Assembly: GCA_023246195.1 (NCBI GenBank)
Contig: JAHFIW010000013.1
Coordinates: 1-34,673, forward strand
Reading direction: 5' to 3'
Source of the DNA: a bacterium
GTDB taxonomy: Bacteria > Patescibacteriota > Patescibacteriia > SG8-24
Length of the DNA: 34,673 bases
Positions 1 to 7,581 of the stretch are shown here, piece after piece. The first letter of the stretch is position 1; each line of letters starts with the position of its first letter. The translations under genes and the position numbers were made by a program. The notes under the pieces were generated by a model. It saw nothing but the letters and a program-made list of their open reading frames with translations. It did no database searches and was not told where the DNA came from.

Positions 1-728
1 CGACCGAGTTTGTCCAGCCGTTCTTCGAGCGGAGTACGTCCGCGACGGATGCTGACCAGCGAGGCGGCGATCTTCCCGAATGCCGTACGCGCGCCGGTCT
101 CTACCACGATGCCACGCCCTTCACCCGAGACGACCGTCGTTCCCATCCAAGCCATGCACGACCGATCGGGAAGCAATGTCTCACTGCCAACCGGCTCCGC
201 CGACTTCTTGGCATTCGACGATTCGCCGGTCAATGCGGCCTCATTCATGGCCAGCCCCCTGCTTTCGACGATGCGCAAGTCGGCCGTGACGCGGTCACCT
301 TCGGAAAGCAACACGAGATCGCCCGACACGAGCTCCCGCGCGGGCAGCCGGTGCACGCGCCCCTCGCGAATGACCGCCGCTTCTTGCACCACCATCTCGC
401 GCAATCGGCCCAAGGCTCCTTCGGCCCGACGTTCCTGCACGAAGCCGACGACCGAACTGAAGATCACCGCGAGTACGATGCCCGAAACATCGTCCCACTC
501 CCCCGCCACGGCCGAAATGCCGGCAGCCACGAGCAGAATGTAGATCAGCCCGCTGTGAAACTGCTTGAGGAACAGCAACAGCAACGAAACTCTCTTTCCC
601 GCAGGGAGCTCGTTTGCTCCGTATTCCGCAAATCGCCTCTTCGCGACGGCATCGGAAAGACCGTGCTCGATGTCAGTCCCGAGCGAGGCGGCCACTGCGG
701 AAAAAGTGATGGCATGCGTCTGTTCCAT
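1..728 (-). CDS. Cation-transporting P-type ATPase, N-terminal part (truncated by window edge)
   Basis: The reverse strand reads open from an ATG at 728 to the window edge, giving about 242 residues of the N-terminus. The order is a short cation-ATPase N-terminal domain, a first membrane hairpin (LLLLFLKQFHSGLIYILLVA), then the actuator domain ending in the dephosphorylation motif TGES. This is the P-type ATPase order (Ca2+/Mg2+-type by style). The phosphorylation loop DKTGT and the ion-selective helices lie outside the window, so the substrate cannot be called. It begins 21 nt after the PEBP gene and is probably co-transcribed with it. No Shine-Dalgarno is visible. Confidence 0.9.
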   Translation of the reverse strand, partial: MEQTHAITFSAVAASLGTDIEHGLSDAVAKRRFAEYGANELPAGKRVSLLLLFLKQFHSGLIYILLVAAGISAVAGEWDDVSGIVLAVIFSSVVGFVQERRAEGALGRLREMVVQEAAVIREGRVHRLPARELVSGDLVLLSEGDRVTADLRIVESRGLAMNEAALTGESSNAKKSAEPVGSETLLPDRSCMAWMGTTVVSGEGRGIVVETGARTAFGKIAASLVSIRRGRTPLEERLDKLG

Positions 729-749
729 GTCGGTAGGCGCGAAGTGCGG

Positions 750-1340
750 TTACGGCTTTCGGAAGGTTCCCACGAGGACCGCCTGTCCGAGCATGTGCGG
801 AACGATGGCCTGCTGGAGCGCGTGCGAATCAATATCTTCGGAAACCTGCAACGCGGCATCGAGCGCGTACAACTTGAAGAAGTAGCGATGCGCGCCCTGT
901 GGCGGACACGGTCCTCCGTAAGCCTTGTCGCGGCTGCTGTTGGGACCCTGCATGGCGCCATCGGGCACGGCACCCTCCCTGAGCTCCGAAAGATGCGGTG
1001 ACAGGTTCCAGATCGTCCAGTGCGTCCATATGCCGAACGGGGCGTCGGGATCTTCCACTACCAACGCCAACGACTTCGTGCCGGACGGTACTCCGGAGAT
1101 GGACAGCGGAGGACTGACGTTGTCGCCGCCTTCGCTGACGCAGGCAAAACGCACCGGGATTGGCCCGTTTTGCCCGAAGGCCGGACTGGTCAGGCGGAGG
1201 CCGCCTTTTTCAAAACCTTCCAAACCGACGGGAACGGCGTTTCCGTGGCGCATGGAAAAAAACCACAATGCCGAAAAAATCAGAACGACGTCGATGACCG
1301 TGAAGTACGCGAGGACACGTTTGGAAAAATGGACGCGCAT
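750..1340 (-). CDS. YbhB/YbcL-type PEBP (Raf kinase inhibitor-like) protein, membrane-anchored
   Basis: A 196-residue protein with an N-terminal hydrophobic segment (about residues 10-28), then a phosphatidylethanolamine-binding-like fold. Visible family motifs are DPDAP, the following THW, and GPCPPQGAHRYFFKLYALD, which form the anion/ligand pocket. Bacterial members of the family have no settled biochemical role; ligand binding or protease/kinase modulation has been proposed. The anchor puts the domain outside the cytoplasm. It is first in a two-gene unit with the P-type ATPase. The start at 1340 has no Shine-Dalgarno. A likely extended -10 lies at 1455-1463. Confidence 0.88.
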   Translation of the reverse strand: MRVHFSKRVLAYFTVIDVVLIFSALWFFSMRHGNAVPVGLEGFEKGGLRLTSPAFGQNGPIPVRFACVSEGGDNVSPPLSISGVPSGTKSLALVVEDPDAPFGIWTHWTIWNLSPHLSELREGAVPDGAMQGPNSSRDKAYGGPCPPQGAHRYFFKLYALDAALQVSEDIDSHALQQAIVPHMLGQAVLVGTFRKP

Positions 1341-1454
1341 GGAAAAAAGATTAGCGCTTCTGCAGGCGGATCGCGTCGACGCGAGCCGTGACCCTTCCTT
1401 TTTTGACGCGTTTTACCGGCGAAAGGCACGTCCGCGGAATGCCATGATACCGTC

Positions 1455-1463
1455 AGTGTAGCA
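1455..1463 (-). promoter_or_regulatory. Extended -10 promoter for the PEBP gene
   Basis: The minus strand reads TGCTACACT, matching the TGnTAnnnT pattern seen before many genes here. It implies a leader of roughly 105 nt before the PEBP start. Confidence 0.4.
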
Positions 1464-1477
1464 TGCATCCGCCTCGA

Positions 1478-1506
1478 TTGACACGAACCTTCCGTTACGC
1501 CATATT
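1478..1506 (+). promoter_or_regulatory. Promoter for the histidine phosphatase gene
   Basis: A perfect -35 TTGACA (1478-1483) is followed by a 17-nt spacer and a weak -10 CATATT (1501-1506), about 40 nt before the start codon. It is divergent from the PEBP promoter. Confidence 0.45.
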
Positions 1507-1547
1507 CCACATGCGTTCATTACAGGAACCCACTCAAGGAGCGAACC

Positions 1548-2249
1548 ATGGGATGGCCCAAGCTGCTGGTGTTAGTCCGTCATGCCGAGTCGGTCGGCAA
1601 CACCATGTCCGTCGACAAACGCGCGACCTACGAAGTCGCCACGCATGCCTACCCGCTGACCGGACGAGGCCGCCAGCAGGCCGCAGTGACCGGCCAATGG
1701 TTGCGTGAGAGATTCGGCACGTTCGACGTGCGGTACTCGTCCTACTACGCCCGCGCCAAGGAAACGCTGGACATCATCTGCCCGGCCGAACGCGCTTACG
1801 AGGATCCGCGTTTGGCCGAAGCGCAACGCGGTATCTACCACGTGATGACCGAGGGCCAGATCGAACAGCGCTTCCCCGAAGAGCTGTTACGCAAGCAGCG
1901 CGAAGGCCTCTACCACTACCGTCCGTTTGGAGGAGAGAACTGGCCGGACATCGAGCAGCGCATCCACAGCTTTCTCGGCACGCTCTCGCGCGATTGCGCC
2001 GGCCAGAAGGTGCTGATAGTGGCGCACGGCTTCTGGATGATCCTGTTCGACCGTCTCATCTGCCACTTCTCCATCGAAGAGGCGGTCAGGCTCTATCACG
2101 GCCACGTGGCAGAGAACGCCTCGATTACCGTCTATCGCGGCAAGGGACCGTGGTACGCACCGTGGCTGCGGCACCGGCTGGTGCCATGCGAAAAGAACGT
2201 CGTCCCTTGGGACGGCATCATCGGCAAAGCCCGAACCATTCCGGCATAA
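1548..2249 (+). CDS. Histidine phosphatase family protein (phosphoglycerate mutase-like)
   Basis: A 233-residue cytoplasmic protein. The phosphate-accepting motif LVRHAESVGN sits at residues 8-17 and the second catalytic histidine is in the VAHGFWM segment, as in the two-histidine phosphatase superfamily. An Arg/Glu pair in the YARAKETL region matches the usual pocket. The substrate cannot be assigned; the superfamily covers sugar phosphates, alpha-ribazole phosphate and phosphoproteins. The start at 1548 is supported by AAGGAG about 6 nt upstream. The gene stands alone between a promoter at 1478-1506 and a terminator at 2257-2286. Confidence 0.9.
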   Translation: MGWPKLLVLVRHAESVGNTMSVDKRATYEVATHAYPLTGRGRQQAAVTGQWLRERFGTFDVRYSSYYARAKETLDIICPAERAYEDPRLAEAQRGIYHVMTEGQIEQRFPEELLRKQREGLYHYRPFGGENWPDIEQRIHSFLGTLSRDCAGQKVLIVAHGFWMILFDRLICHFSIEEAVRLYHGHVAENASITVYRGKGPWYAPWLRHRLVPCEKNVVPWDGIIGKARTIPA

Positions 2250-2256
2250 TGCGAAA

Positions 2257-2286
2257 AGCGGCCCCCTTACGAGGCCGCTCTTTTTT
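2257..2286. terminator. Bidirectional intrinsic terminator
   Basis: Arms AGCGGCC (2257-2263) and GGCCGCT (2273-2279) are followed by a T run on the plus strand and by T residues on the minus strand. It separates the convergent phosphatase and bcp genes. Confidence 0.85.
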
Positions 2287-2304
2287 ATTCTGGTGCATTC
2301 CGCC

Positions 2305-2784
2305 TTATTCCGGATTCTGCTTCAGTTTTTCGACATCGGCATAGACCTCGTCCGCGTGCATTGCCGGCTTCACGCTGTCATACACTTTGGCGATGTCGCC
2401 TTCGGGATCGATCAGGAACGAGGTGCGGTTAGTGCCCATGTAGTTCCGGCCCAAGAATTTCTTTTCGCCGAACACGCCGTACAGCTCCACGACTTCCTTC
2501 TTTTCGTCGGCCAGCAAGGTGAAGGGCAGCGCATGCTTCTGCACGAACTTGGCATGACTCTTCACCGAGTCGGTGCTGACGCCCAGCACGGTGATGCCGG
2601 CGTCACCGAAATCCTCGAACCTGTCTCGCAGGGCGCATGCTTCGGTGGTGCAGCCCGGCGTGTCATCCTTGGGATAAAAATAGAGCAGTACCCAGTCGCC
2701 TTTGTAATCGGAAAGATGATGAGGGCGCCCCTCTTGGTCAGGCAGCGTGAACTCCGGAGCCTTGTCACCTTGAGTGAGGGTCAT
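2305..2784 (-). CDS. bcp: Peroxiredoxin Q/BCP, thioredoxin-dependent peroxidase
   Basis: A 159-residue AhpC/TSA-fold protein that reduces H2O2 and organic hydroperoxides in the cytoplasm with thioredoxin. The peroxidatic cysteine is Cys45 (DDTPGCTTEAC) and the resolving cysteine is Cys50, five residues later as in classical BCP. The start at 2784 (MTLTQGDKAPEF) fits family length; the longer reading from 2838 adds 18 residues with no homology. No Shine-Dalgarno is present. A possible promoter (GTGACG, 17 nt, TATCAT) lies at 2810-2838 on the minus strand, although read-through from the hydrolase gene is possible. Confidence 0.93.
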   Translation of the reverse strand: MTLTQGDKAPEFTLPDQEGRPHHLSDYKGDWVLLYFYPKDDTPGCTTEACALRDRFEDFGDAGITVLGVSTDSVKSHAKFVQKHALPFTLLADEKKEVVELYGVFGEKKFLGRNYMGTNRTSFLIDPEGDIAKVYDSVKPAMHADEVYADVEKLKQNPE

Positions 2785-2809
2785 ACGTTGCGGATAATGA
2801 TATGCGTGA

Positions 2810-2838
2810 ATGATAGCCGTTCTTACCCGAAACGTCAC
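2810..2838 (-). promoter_or_regulatory. Possible promoter for bcp
   Basis: The minus strand has GTGACG (2838-2833), a 17-nt spacer and TATCAT (2815-2810). A second TATCAT lies at 2802-2797. It overlaps the 3' end of the hydrolase gene. Confidence 0.35.
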
Positions 2839-3845
2839 GGCGAAACATGCGCGGAGGCGGCCAAGTTCTTGCCGAAAAATCCCAACAGCGCCTGCGCAAA
2901 CGCGGTACGCGAGGCCAGGTCGGCGTTACCGTCGGTATACCAGAACTGGACATTGGCATTGTCCTTCATGCGGCTACGGAGAATGTCCGCATGTACGATA
3001 GGCACGCTCGCGTCAGCGCGCGAATGAATGACCAATACGGGCACCTTGATCGACGAAGCTACCGCGGAGGGCGACACGGCATCGACATTCATCCGAAACA
3101 GCAGCTGCACGAACTCCTTGGCGAACCAGGCGAAGGCCGGCCGCGCGGGCCCGAGATAGCCGTACGGATCTCCCGCGACGATGCCGAAGTCGGCATAAGC
3201 GTCCTCAGTCACGACGGCGGTGACGGCCGGATCGCGCGCGGCAGCCATCAATGCCACGGCCCCGCCCATGGTAAATCCGTAGATACCGATGCGTTTCACG
3301 CCTTGTTCCTTCAGGTAACGGACAGCCGTCATGGCATCCTCGACTTCTCGCAGCCCCATGGTCGTATACTTGCCGCTGCTTTCGCCGAACGAGCGGAAGT
3401 CGATGTACAACAACCGGTGAGTCTGCCCGAGGAACGCCGTCCGCGGCAAGATCGAACCCTTGTCGGAAGCGTAGCCAGGCAATACCAGGATGGCATCATC
3501 TGACGCCGTGACCGGAGCCACGTCCCAAGCGGCGATGTCGTAACCGTCGCCGGTGTGCAGCGTCAGCTTTTTGAACGACAGCTTGTACTGGGCGGGAGTA
3601 TCGGCAGAAACGAGATGGTCGGGACAGGCCATCTGCCATAGGCCAAAAGCCTCCATGCACATGAAGGGCAGCATCACCGCCAGCGCGGCTTCGAAAAAGT
3701 AGCGCATGACCGTCCGCCAGGTCAGCGGAGTCCTGTCGGAAACCGCCGACACCTCCTCGAGTCCGGCAGGCGTGCGCATGCCGACTTCCTCAAACCGTCT
3801 CTCAGCATCGGACATCTCTGATTGCGGAGGAAGCTTCTCTGTCAT
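2835..3845 (-). CDS. Membrane-anchored alpha/beta-hydrolase-fold protein with altered catalytic residues
   Basis: A 336-residue protein with a cytoplasmic N-terminus, one membrane segment (about residues 44-68) and an alpha/beta-hydrolase domain. The fold is clear: VLPGYASDKGS (oxyanion region), DFRSFGESSG, the nucleophile elbow and VLVIHSRADASVP with the acid Asp278. The elbow reads GFTMGG, so Thr192 replaces the usual serine. The segment where the catalytic histidine belongs (TDGNADLASR) has none. It may be a non-catalytic or unusual member. The start at 3845 is chosen because the archease gene's terminator (3919-3946) lies just upstream, which excludes the longer reading from 3977. Confidence 0.8.
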   Translation of the reverse strand: MTEKLPPQSEMSDAERRFEEVGMRTPAGLEEVSAVSDRTPLTWRTVMRYFFEAALAVMLPFMCMEAFGLWQMACPDHLVSADTPAQYKLSFKKLTLHTGDGYDIAAWDVAPVTASDDAILVLPGYASDKGSILPRTAFLGQTHRLLYIDFRSFGESSGKYTTMGLREVEDAMTAVRYLKEQGVKRIGIYGFTMGGAVALMAAARDPAVTAVVTEDAYADFGIVAGDPYGYLGPARPAFAWFAKEFVQLLFRMNVDAVSPSAVASSIKVPVLVIHSRADASVPIVHADILRSRMKDNANVQFWYTDGNADLASRTAFAQALLGFFGKNLAASAHVSP

Positions 3846-3918
3846 AAGAAAATCGTATTTCCGAAAAAATGGCATTGCCGTGCCATCGTGCCGCACGTCG
3901 GCTTGCGCTGACTGAATC

Positions 3919-3946
3919 GAAAAAGGCCATCCGTCTTGGATGACCT
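3919..3946 (-). terminator. Intrinsic terminator of the archease-like gene
   Basis: On the minus strand, AGGTCATCC and GGATGGCCT form a 9-bp stem with one G-U pair around AAGAC, followed by TTTTTC. Confidence 0.8.
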
Positions 3947-3949
3947 CTT

Positions 3950-4348
3950 TTATTCCAATGAGATGGTCGTTTCCCATTCCCCCACTTCATTCTTCGCAAC
4001 GTCAATCATGCCCTTGGGTTTGCGAAGCGGATCGTGAAAACTTTTTGCCGGACGGCCCACGAACGTACCTTCGGCCTTCTTGTCGGTGATGAGCGTGAAA
4101 TGGATGTCTTCGTAGGCCTCCTTGTGCTTCTTGGAAGCTTCGGTAGCCGATGCGAGCAGGTCAGCCAACAGCCTGCCGAAATCATCGGCAGAAACCGAGA
4201 AGACACGCTCGGTTTTCTCGTCCATTTCAGAGGTGCGAGGACCGGCCGCGGCCATCAGGCCCTGAACGGCAGCCGTCACGAGTCCGGCACGGGTGGTGGC
4301 CCGTACAAGTAAGGAGTCGCCCTTTCCGATGACTTCAAACTCTTTCAT
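3950..4348 (-). CDS. Archease-like protein
   Basis: A 132-residue soluble protein. The pattern suggests the archease family: a central 'FSVSADDFGRLLADLL' helix, a middle 'GTFVGRPAKSF' strand-turn, and a C-terminal 'KGMIDVAKNEVGEWETTISLE' strand pair. Archease is a cofactor of RtcB RNA ligase in tRNA splicing and RNA repair; no rtcB is seen here. The classical N-terminal His-Thr-Ala-Asp motif and a clear C-terminal metal-binding Asp are not present, so function may differ. The start is supported by an extended -10 only 8 nt upstream, implying a leaderless message. Confidence 0.55.
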   Translation of the reverse strand: MKEFEVIGKGDSLLVRATTRAGLVTAAVQGLMAAAGPRTSEMDEKTERVFSVSADDFGRLLADLLASATEASKKHKEAYEDIHFTLITDKKAEGTFVGRPAKSFHDPLRKPKGMIDVAKNEVGEWETTISLE

Positions 4349-4356
4349 ACCCCATC

Positions 4357-4365
4357 AGTATAGCA
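4357..4365 (-). promoter_or_regulatory. Extended -10 promoter (archease-like gene), leaderless geometry
   Basis: The minus strand reads TGCTATACT, with TTTTCA 17 nt upstream of the hexamer as a weak -35. Only 8 nt separate the hexamer from the ATG at 4348, so transcription should start at or next to the start codon. Confidence 0.6.
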
Positions 4366-4459
4366 TTTTTAAGGCGCGTTGAAAAGGGGTCGGGTCTTAG
4401 GATGTGGAATTTGGACAACAGCTGAACAAATACGCAATACAGCATGCAGCCCCTGTCCA

Positions 4460-4489
4460 CTGTCACTCACCGCCAAAAAAGAGTATGCT
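4460..4489 (+). promoter_or_regulatory. Possible dodecin promoter
   Basis: CTGTCA (4460-4465), an 18-nt spacer and TATGCT (4484-4489) lie about 30 nt before the dodecin start. Confidence 0.4.
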
Positions 4490-4520
4490 GGAAGACGTTA
4501 AGTCACTTCCTCATCAACGC

Positions 4521-4721
4521 ATGGTCGTGAAAATCATCGAAATCGTCGGCGTGTCTACGAAGAACTTCGAAGACGCCATCCAGAGCGGCGTATCGCGCGC
4601 CTCTAAGACCGTCAAGAACATCAACGGCGTCGACGTCATCGGACAGACTGCCAAGGTCCACGAAGGCAAGATTACCGAGTTCCACGTTGACATGAAACTG
4701 GCATTCGTAGTCGAGGATTAG
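4521..4721 (+). CDS. Dodecin family protein
   Basis: A 66-residue protein with the beta-alpha-beta-beta dodecin pattern: KIIEIVGVSTKNFEDAI, then ASKTVKNINGVDV, then a strand ending KLAFVVED. Dodecins form hollow dodecamers that store flavin or other aromatic cofactors. Here position 36 is Gly where flavin dodecins carry a stacking Trp, and position 55 is His where they carry Gln, so flavin storage is doubtful. The start at 4521 fits the family length (65-70 residues); longer in-frame readings add unrelated residues. A strong terminator follows directly, so this is a single-gene unit. Confidence 0.85.
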   Translation: MVVKIIEIVGVSTKNFEDAIQSGVSRASKTVKNINGVDVIGQTAKVHEGKITEFHVDMKLAFVVED

Positions 4722-4735
4722 GCCTCGCAACGCAA

Positions 4736-4770
4736 AACGCGGCCCGACATGATGTCGGGCCGCGTTTTTT
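4736..4770. terminator. Strong bidirectional terminator
   Basis: Long perfect arms run AACGCGGCCCGACAT and back around a short loop at 4750, with T runs in both directions. It serves dodecin and the convergent exported gene ending at 4777. Confidence 0.9.
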
Positions 4771-4776
4771 CTTACG

Positions 4777-5697
4777 TTAGTTGGCTGCGGTAGCCGAGCC
4801 GCTGACGTTGGCATTGATCATGCCGGACGGCTTCTTCGCATTGTCCTTCTTTTCGTCCGGGAAGGCAGCCTTGAGGGCCTTGCGATCGGCTTCCATGGCA
4901 ACTTTGAAAGCGGCAAAGGCCTTGTCGAGCGCGACGCGATGAACGGAGGCCAATGCTTTTGCGGACGTACCGACCTTATCGATGCCGGCGGTATCCGTCT
5001 TGAACTTGGCGCGAGCCGCCTCGATGGTCTTCAGCATCGTGGCGCGGGCATCGGCACTTGCCACGCCAGCGGCACAGTCGGACTTGGCCTTGTCGAGAGC
5101 TGCTTGAATCGCAGCCTGCATCGCAGTCACGGCGGCGTCAATCCTGGTCGCATGGTCGGCGCTGACCTTGTCCATGCCAGCCTTGAAATCGGCATTGGCC
5201 TGTTCGACGGCGGCCCGACGCGTGTCGAGCGCGATCTTGCTATTGGCCTGGAAGGAAACTACCGCCGCCTTTTGCGCATCGGTCGTGGCCCTGCCGCTCA
5301 GCATCGCGACGATCCCGTCGACTCGGACATCCTGCGTATCACGTGTCGTCTTGAGGTTGGCATCGCGCGAAAGCTGACGATCGCGCAAGAGTGCATCGCG
5401 TTTGGCACGGTCACCGTCGATCTTCGACCGCATGCCGTCCACCTGCTCGGCCGTCAGCCGCATGCGGCTGTCGATTAAGGCGCAGAATTGCGCAGCAGTC
5501 GGAACTGTCGCCTTACCGCCGACAGTGACGCCGTCCTGACCAGAGCTTCCGAGATTACCGGTACGCACCCGGACCGTTTCATTGGCACCCGAAGTGCCGG
5601 CTGTCACGCCCGCGTCCGCGGCATTCGCAAAAGGCGCGAACATCGTGGCGGCAAGCGCCACCGTGACGATCGTCGAGACGAGCTTACTTGATTTCAT
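4777..5697 (-). CDS. Exported helical protein of unknown function
   Basis: A 306-residue protein. The N-terminus MKSSKLVSTIVTVALAATMF ends in an Ala-Asn-Ala signal peptidase I site. The rest is Ala/Lys/Asp-rich with repeated 'MDKVSADHATRIDAAVTAMQ'-like helices, probably coiled coil, and a low-complexity C-terminus ending SATAAN. I do not recognise a family. The start at 5697 lies inside the 3' end of the upstream lipoprotein gene (14-nt overlap in another frame), which implies translational coupling. A longer reading from 5829 would overlap that gene by more than 140 nt and bury the signal peptide. Confidence 0.8.
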   Translation of the reverse strand: MKSSKLVSTIVTVALAATMFAPFANAADAGVTAGTSGANETVRVRTGNLGSSGQDGVTVGGKATVPTAAQFCALIDSRMRLTAEQVDGMRSKIDGDRAKRDALLRDRQLSRDANLKTTRDTQDVRVDGIVAMLSGRATTDAQKAAVVSFQANSKIALDTRRAAVEQANADFKAGMDKVSADHATRIDAAVTAMQAAIQAALDKAKSDCAAGVASADARATMLKTIEAARAKFKTDTAGIDKVGTSAKALASVHRVALDKAFAAFKVAMEADRKALKAAFPDEKKDNAKKPSGMINANVSGSATAAN

Positions 5698-6043
5698 TGT
5701 CATAGGAAGCAGTGCCAAAGGCTTTAGCCGACGCCTTGTCGGAATCGACTTCCGAGGCGTCATTTTCGACATCCTTATGCGCGTCAATCTCGGCGCTCCC
5801 GTCCTTGAGGATGGCATCGACCGAGGCATCGATGGTCGCGGGGATGACGACCTTGTCGGCCGCGTTCACGCCAGCGTCAATGCCGGCATTCACGTTTGCG
5901 CCAGCCTGCACGGTGTCAGGCTGCGCATTGTTAACCGGTACCGCGTTCACATCCGTCGAAACCTGCTGGCCAGCCGCGCAGCCTGCCCCCACGAAAAGGA
6001 GCGTGGCAGCGGCCAACGCAAATGACATGCGTTTTCCCATCAT
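5684..6043 (-). CDS. Small lipoprotein of unknown function
   Basis: About 119 residues. It starts MMGKRMSFALAAATLL and has a lipobox-like VGAGC, so it is probably lipid-anchored on the outer face of the membrane. The mature part is rich in Asp, Asn, Ala and Val with no known domain. It overlaps the following exported-protein gene by 14 nt, forming a two-gene unit. ATG codons at 6043 and 6040 are equally plausible. An extended -10 (6093-6101) gives a leader of about 45 nt. Confidence 0.75.
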   Translation of the reverse strand: MMGKRMSFALAAATLLFVGAGCAAGQQVSTDVNAVPVNNAQPDTVQAGANVNAGIDAGVNAADKVVIPATIDASVDAILKDGSAEIDAHKDVENDASEVDSDKASAKAFGTASYDNEIK

Positions 6044-6092
6044 ACAAAATGACTTTACCGCGTATGTTATTTGAAAACCCCTAACCAAATAA

Positions 6093-6101
6093 ACTATAGC
6101 A
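6093..6101 (-). promoter_or_regulatory. Extended -10 promoter of the lipoprotein gene
   Basis: The minus strand reads TGCTATAGT, close to the ideal extended -10, about 50 nt before the start codon. No good -35 is present. Confidence 0.6.
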
Positions 6102-6132
6102 CGACGGCGGTACCCGTGCGACCGAGGGGACG

Positions 6133-6642
6133 TCAAACCTGACGATGTGCGAGCGCTATGGCCTGACGACAGGTGTCCTCGAGCGTGTCACAGAGCGGAA
6201 TCGACGGGGCTTTCTTGCCTATGGTGAACCGCAAGTAACGCGCGTTCGTGAAACCCTTCTCGATCCCCACCACCACCGACGTGCCCCCGTAACGATGCGC
6301 CGTCACTGCCTCGCCCAGCTCGAACCGGGTAGTTTGCGCGTATGATCGGCCGGGAACATGTTCGGCTTCGGCAGCCAGCCAAAAAAGAGTGACGCCGCGC
6401 ATCGCCGCCATGGCGAGATGCTCATGTTCCCAATTCACCTGCTTCATGTACTCGTCCTCGGCGAACTCCCCCTCAGTCACGGTTGGCCGGCGAGGCGAAG
6501 CGATATCGATGTCCGGCGCTTCGGCAGAAATGAACGCGATGGCCTGCTTCTGCCAATCGGGTGCGCCCTGAATCGGCCCGCCGAGGAAAATGAGCGGACG
6601 ACTTACGGGTTGCTGTTCCGGCGGAGTGTGCACGGTGGACAT
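6133..6642 (-). CDS. Nucleoside 2-deoxyribosyltransferase-like protein
   Basis: A 169-residue cytoplasmic protein. IFLGGPIQGAPDWQ near the N-terminus, SPRRPT, VNWEHEHLAMA and TRFELGEA match the nucleoside 2-deoxyribosyltransferase-like family (Rossmann-type fold, catalytic Glu in FELGE). Such enzymes swap or hydrolyse bases on (deoxy)nucleosides or nucleotides in salvage or pool sanitation. The substrate is not known here. It starts 22 nt after the FemAB-like gene and is probably co-transcribed with it. No Shine-Dalgarno is visible. Confidence 0.75.
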   Translation of the reverse strand: MSTVHTPPEQQPVSRPLIFLGGPIQGAPDWQKQAIAFISAEAPDIDIASPRRPTVTEGEFAEDEYMKQVNWEHEHLAMAAMRGVTLFWLAAEAEHVPGRSYAQTTRFELGEAVTAHRYGGTSVVVGIEKGFTNARYLRFTIGKKAPSIPLCDTLEDTCRQAIALAHRQV

Positions 6643-6664
6643 AGCGTTCGAAAAATATTTTTCA

Positions 6665-7552
6665 TCATGCCTTTTTCCAAAACGGTCGGCCGAACCAGCG
6701 CATCAGCGGCTTGGGATAACGGATCAGGCGCATCGCGAACTGCGACTTGAACCGCGAAAACCCCCTCCAATCCGGAGGATCCCCCGGCGCCCAGAAAAAA
6801 CCGAAATCCAGATACGGGATGTTCTCCCTGCGACAGTCCTCGAACCACTGCGCGATCAGCCCGGTGGAAGCCGAATCCTTTTTGCCTTCGCCGGACATGA
6901 AGGCGGAAACATGCGTGGACTGACGCGCTTCGGGAATATGGAGATAGGCAAAGCCCGCATCGATCGGCCCGTTCTTGCGACGAGAGACGATCAGGTGAAA
7001 AAGCGGACCGTGCGCGCGGAGCTTGTCGCGCAGGATGCCGGGAAAAAACTGCTTCATGGTGCGATCCTGATCGGCCCTGGCGTAGGCCGCAAGGTATTCG
7101 TCGATGCCCACGGTCACGATCTCGCGCTCCCCCGCCGCCGCCAGCTTGCGGAAGTGCGCCAGATGCCTCCGCGCATGCGACGACCATTCCCCGCTGTCGG
7201 CAGTTTCCACCTTGGCAAAGCCGGTCATGCGCAATCCCATGCCTTGGGTAGCACGATGCCAGCCTTCGGGCTTGTCGAGACGCGTCATCGGCTGCCAGAT
7301 GCACAGGCGAAACGGTCCCGCGGGGTCATGCTGCGGCTGCGCGTCGGTGACGTACTTCTCAAAATGAAACGGCCCGTGATGCCAACGCGCGCCCGGACAG
7401 GCATCGGTGCCGGTCGGGTGCAGATTCGCCATCGCGCCGGCCTCACGCAAAAAATATTCCTTGCAGGAACGATAAGAGACGTAGCCGTCGGGAAGCGGCA
7501 ATTGCATCCTTTGCATCAGGTCTGGACCGTAAAATTCCTCGATAGTCTTCAT
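6665..7552 (-). CDS. FemAB/GNAT-like acyltransferase (unassigned)
   Basis: A 295-residue protein. The C-terminal half has the GNAT/FemAB pattern: a GPIDAGFAYL strand, an ARQSTHVSAF strand, a helix TGLIAQWFEDCRRENIPYLD, a short strand DFGFFW, and WRGFSRFKSQF, comparable to the 'lDlGg...gl.rFK..f' ending of FemAB-like peptidoglycan-bridge and sugar acyltransferases. Substrate and donor are unknown; an envelope-related role is a guess. The start is ATG 7552; an in-frame GTG at 7567 is possible. An extended -10 lies at 7582-7590. It leads a two-gene unit with the deoxyribosyltransferase-like gene. Confidence 0.65.
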   Translation of the reverse strand: MKTIEEFYGPDLMQRMQLPLPDGYVSYRSCKEYFLREAGAMANLHPTGTDACPGARWHHGPFHFEKYVTDAQPQHDPAGPFRLCIWQPMTRLDKPEGWHRATQGMGLRMTGFAKVETADSGEWSSHARRHLAHFRKLAAAGEREIVTVGIDEYLAAYARADQDRTMKQFFPGILRDKLRAHGPLFHLIVSRRKNGPIDAGFAYLHIPEARQSTHVSAFMSGEGKKDSASTGLIAQWFEDCRRENIPYLDFGFFWAPGDPPDWRGFSRFKSQFAMRLIRYPKPLMRWFGRPFWKKA

Positions 7553-7581
7553 ATCGTAACGCTTCACGGACGAAGGTTAAA

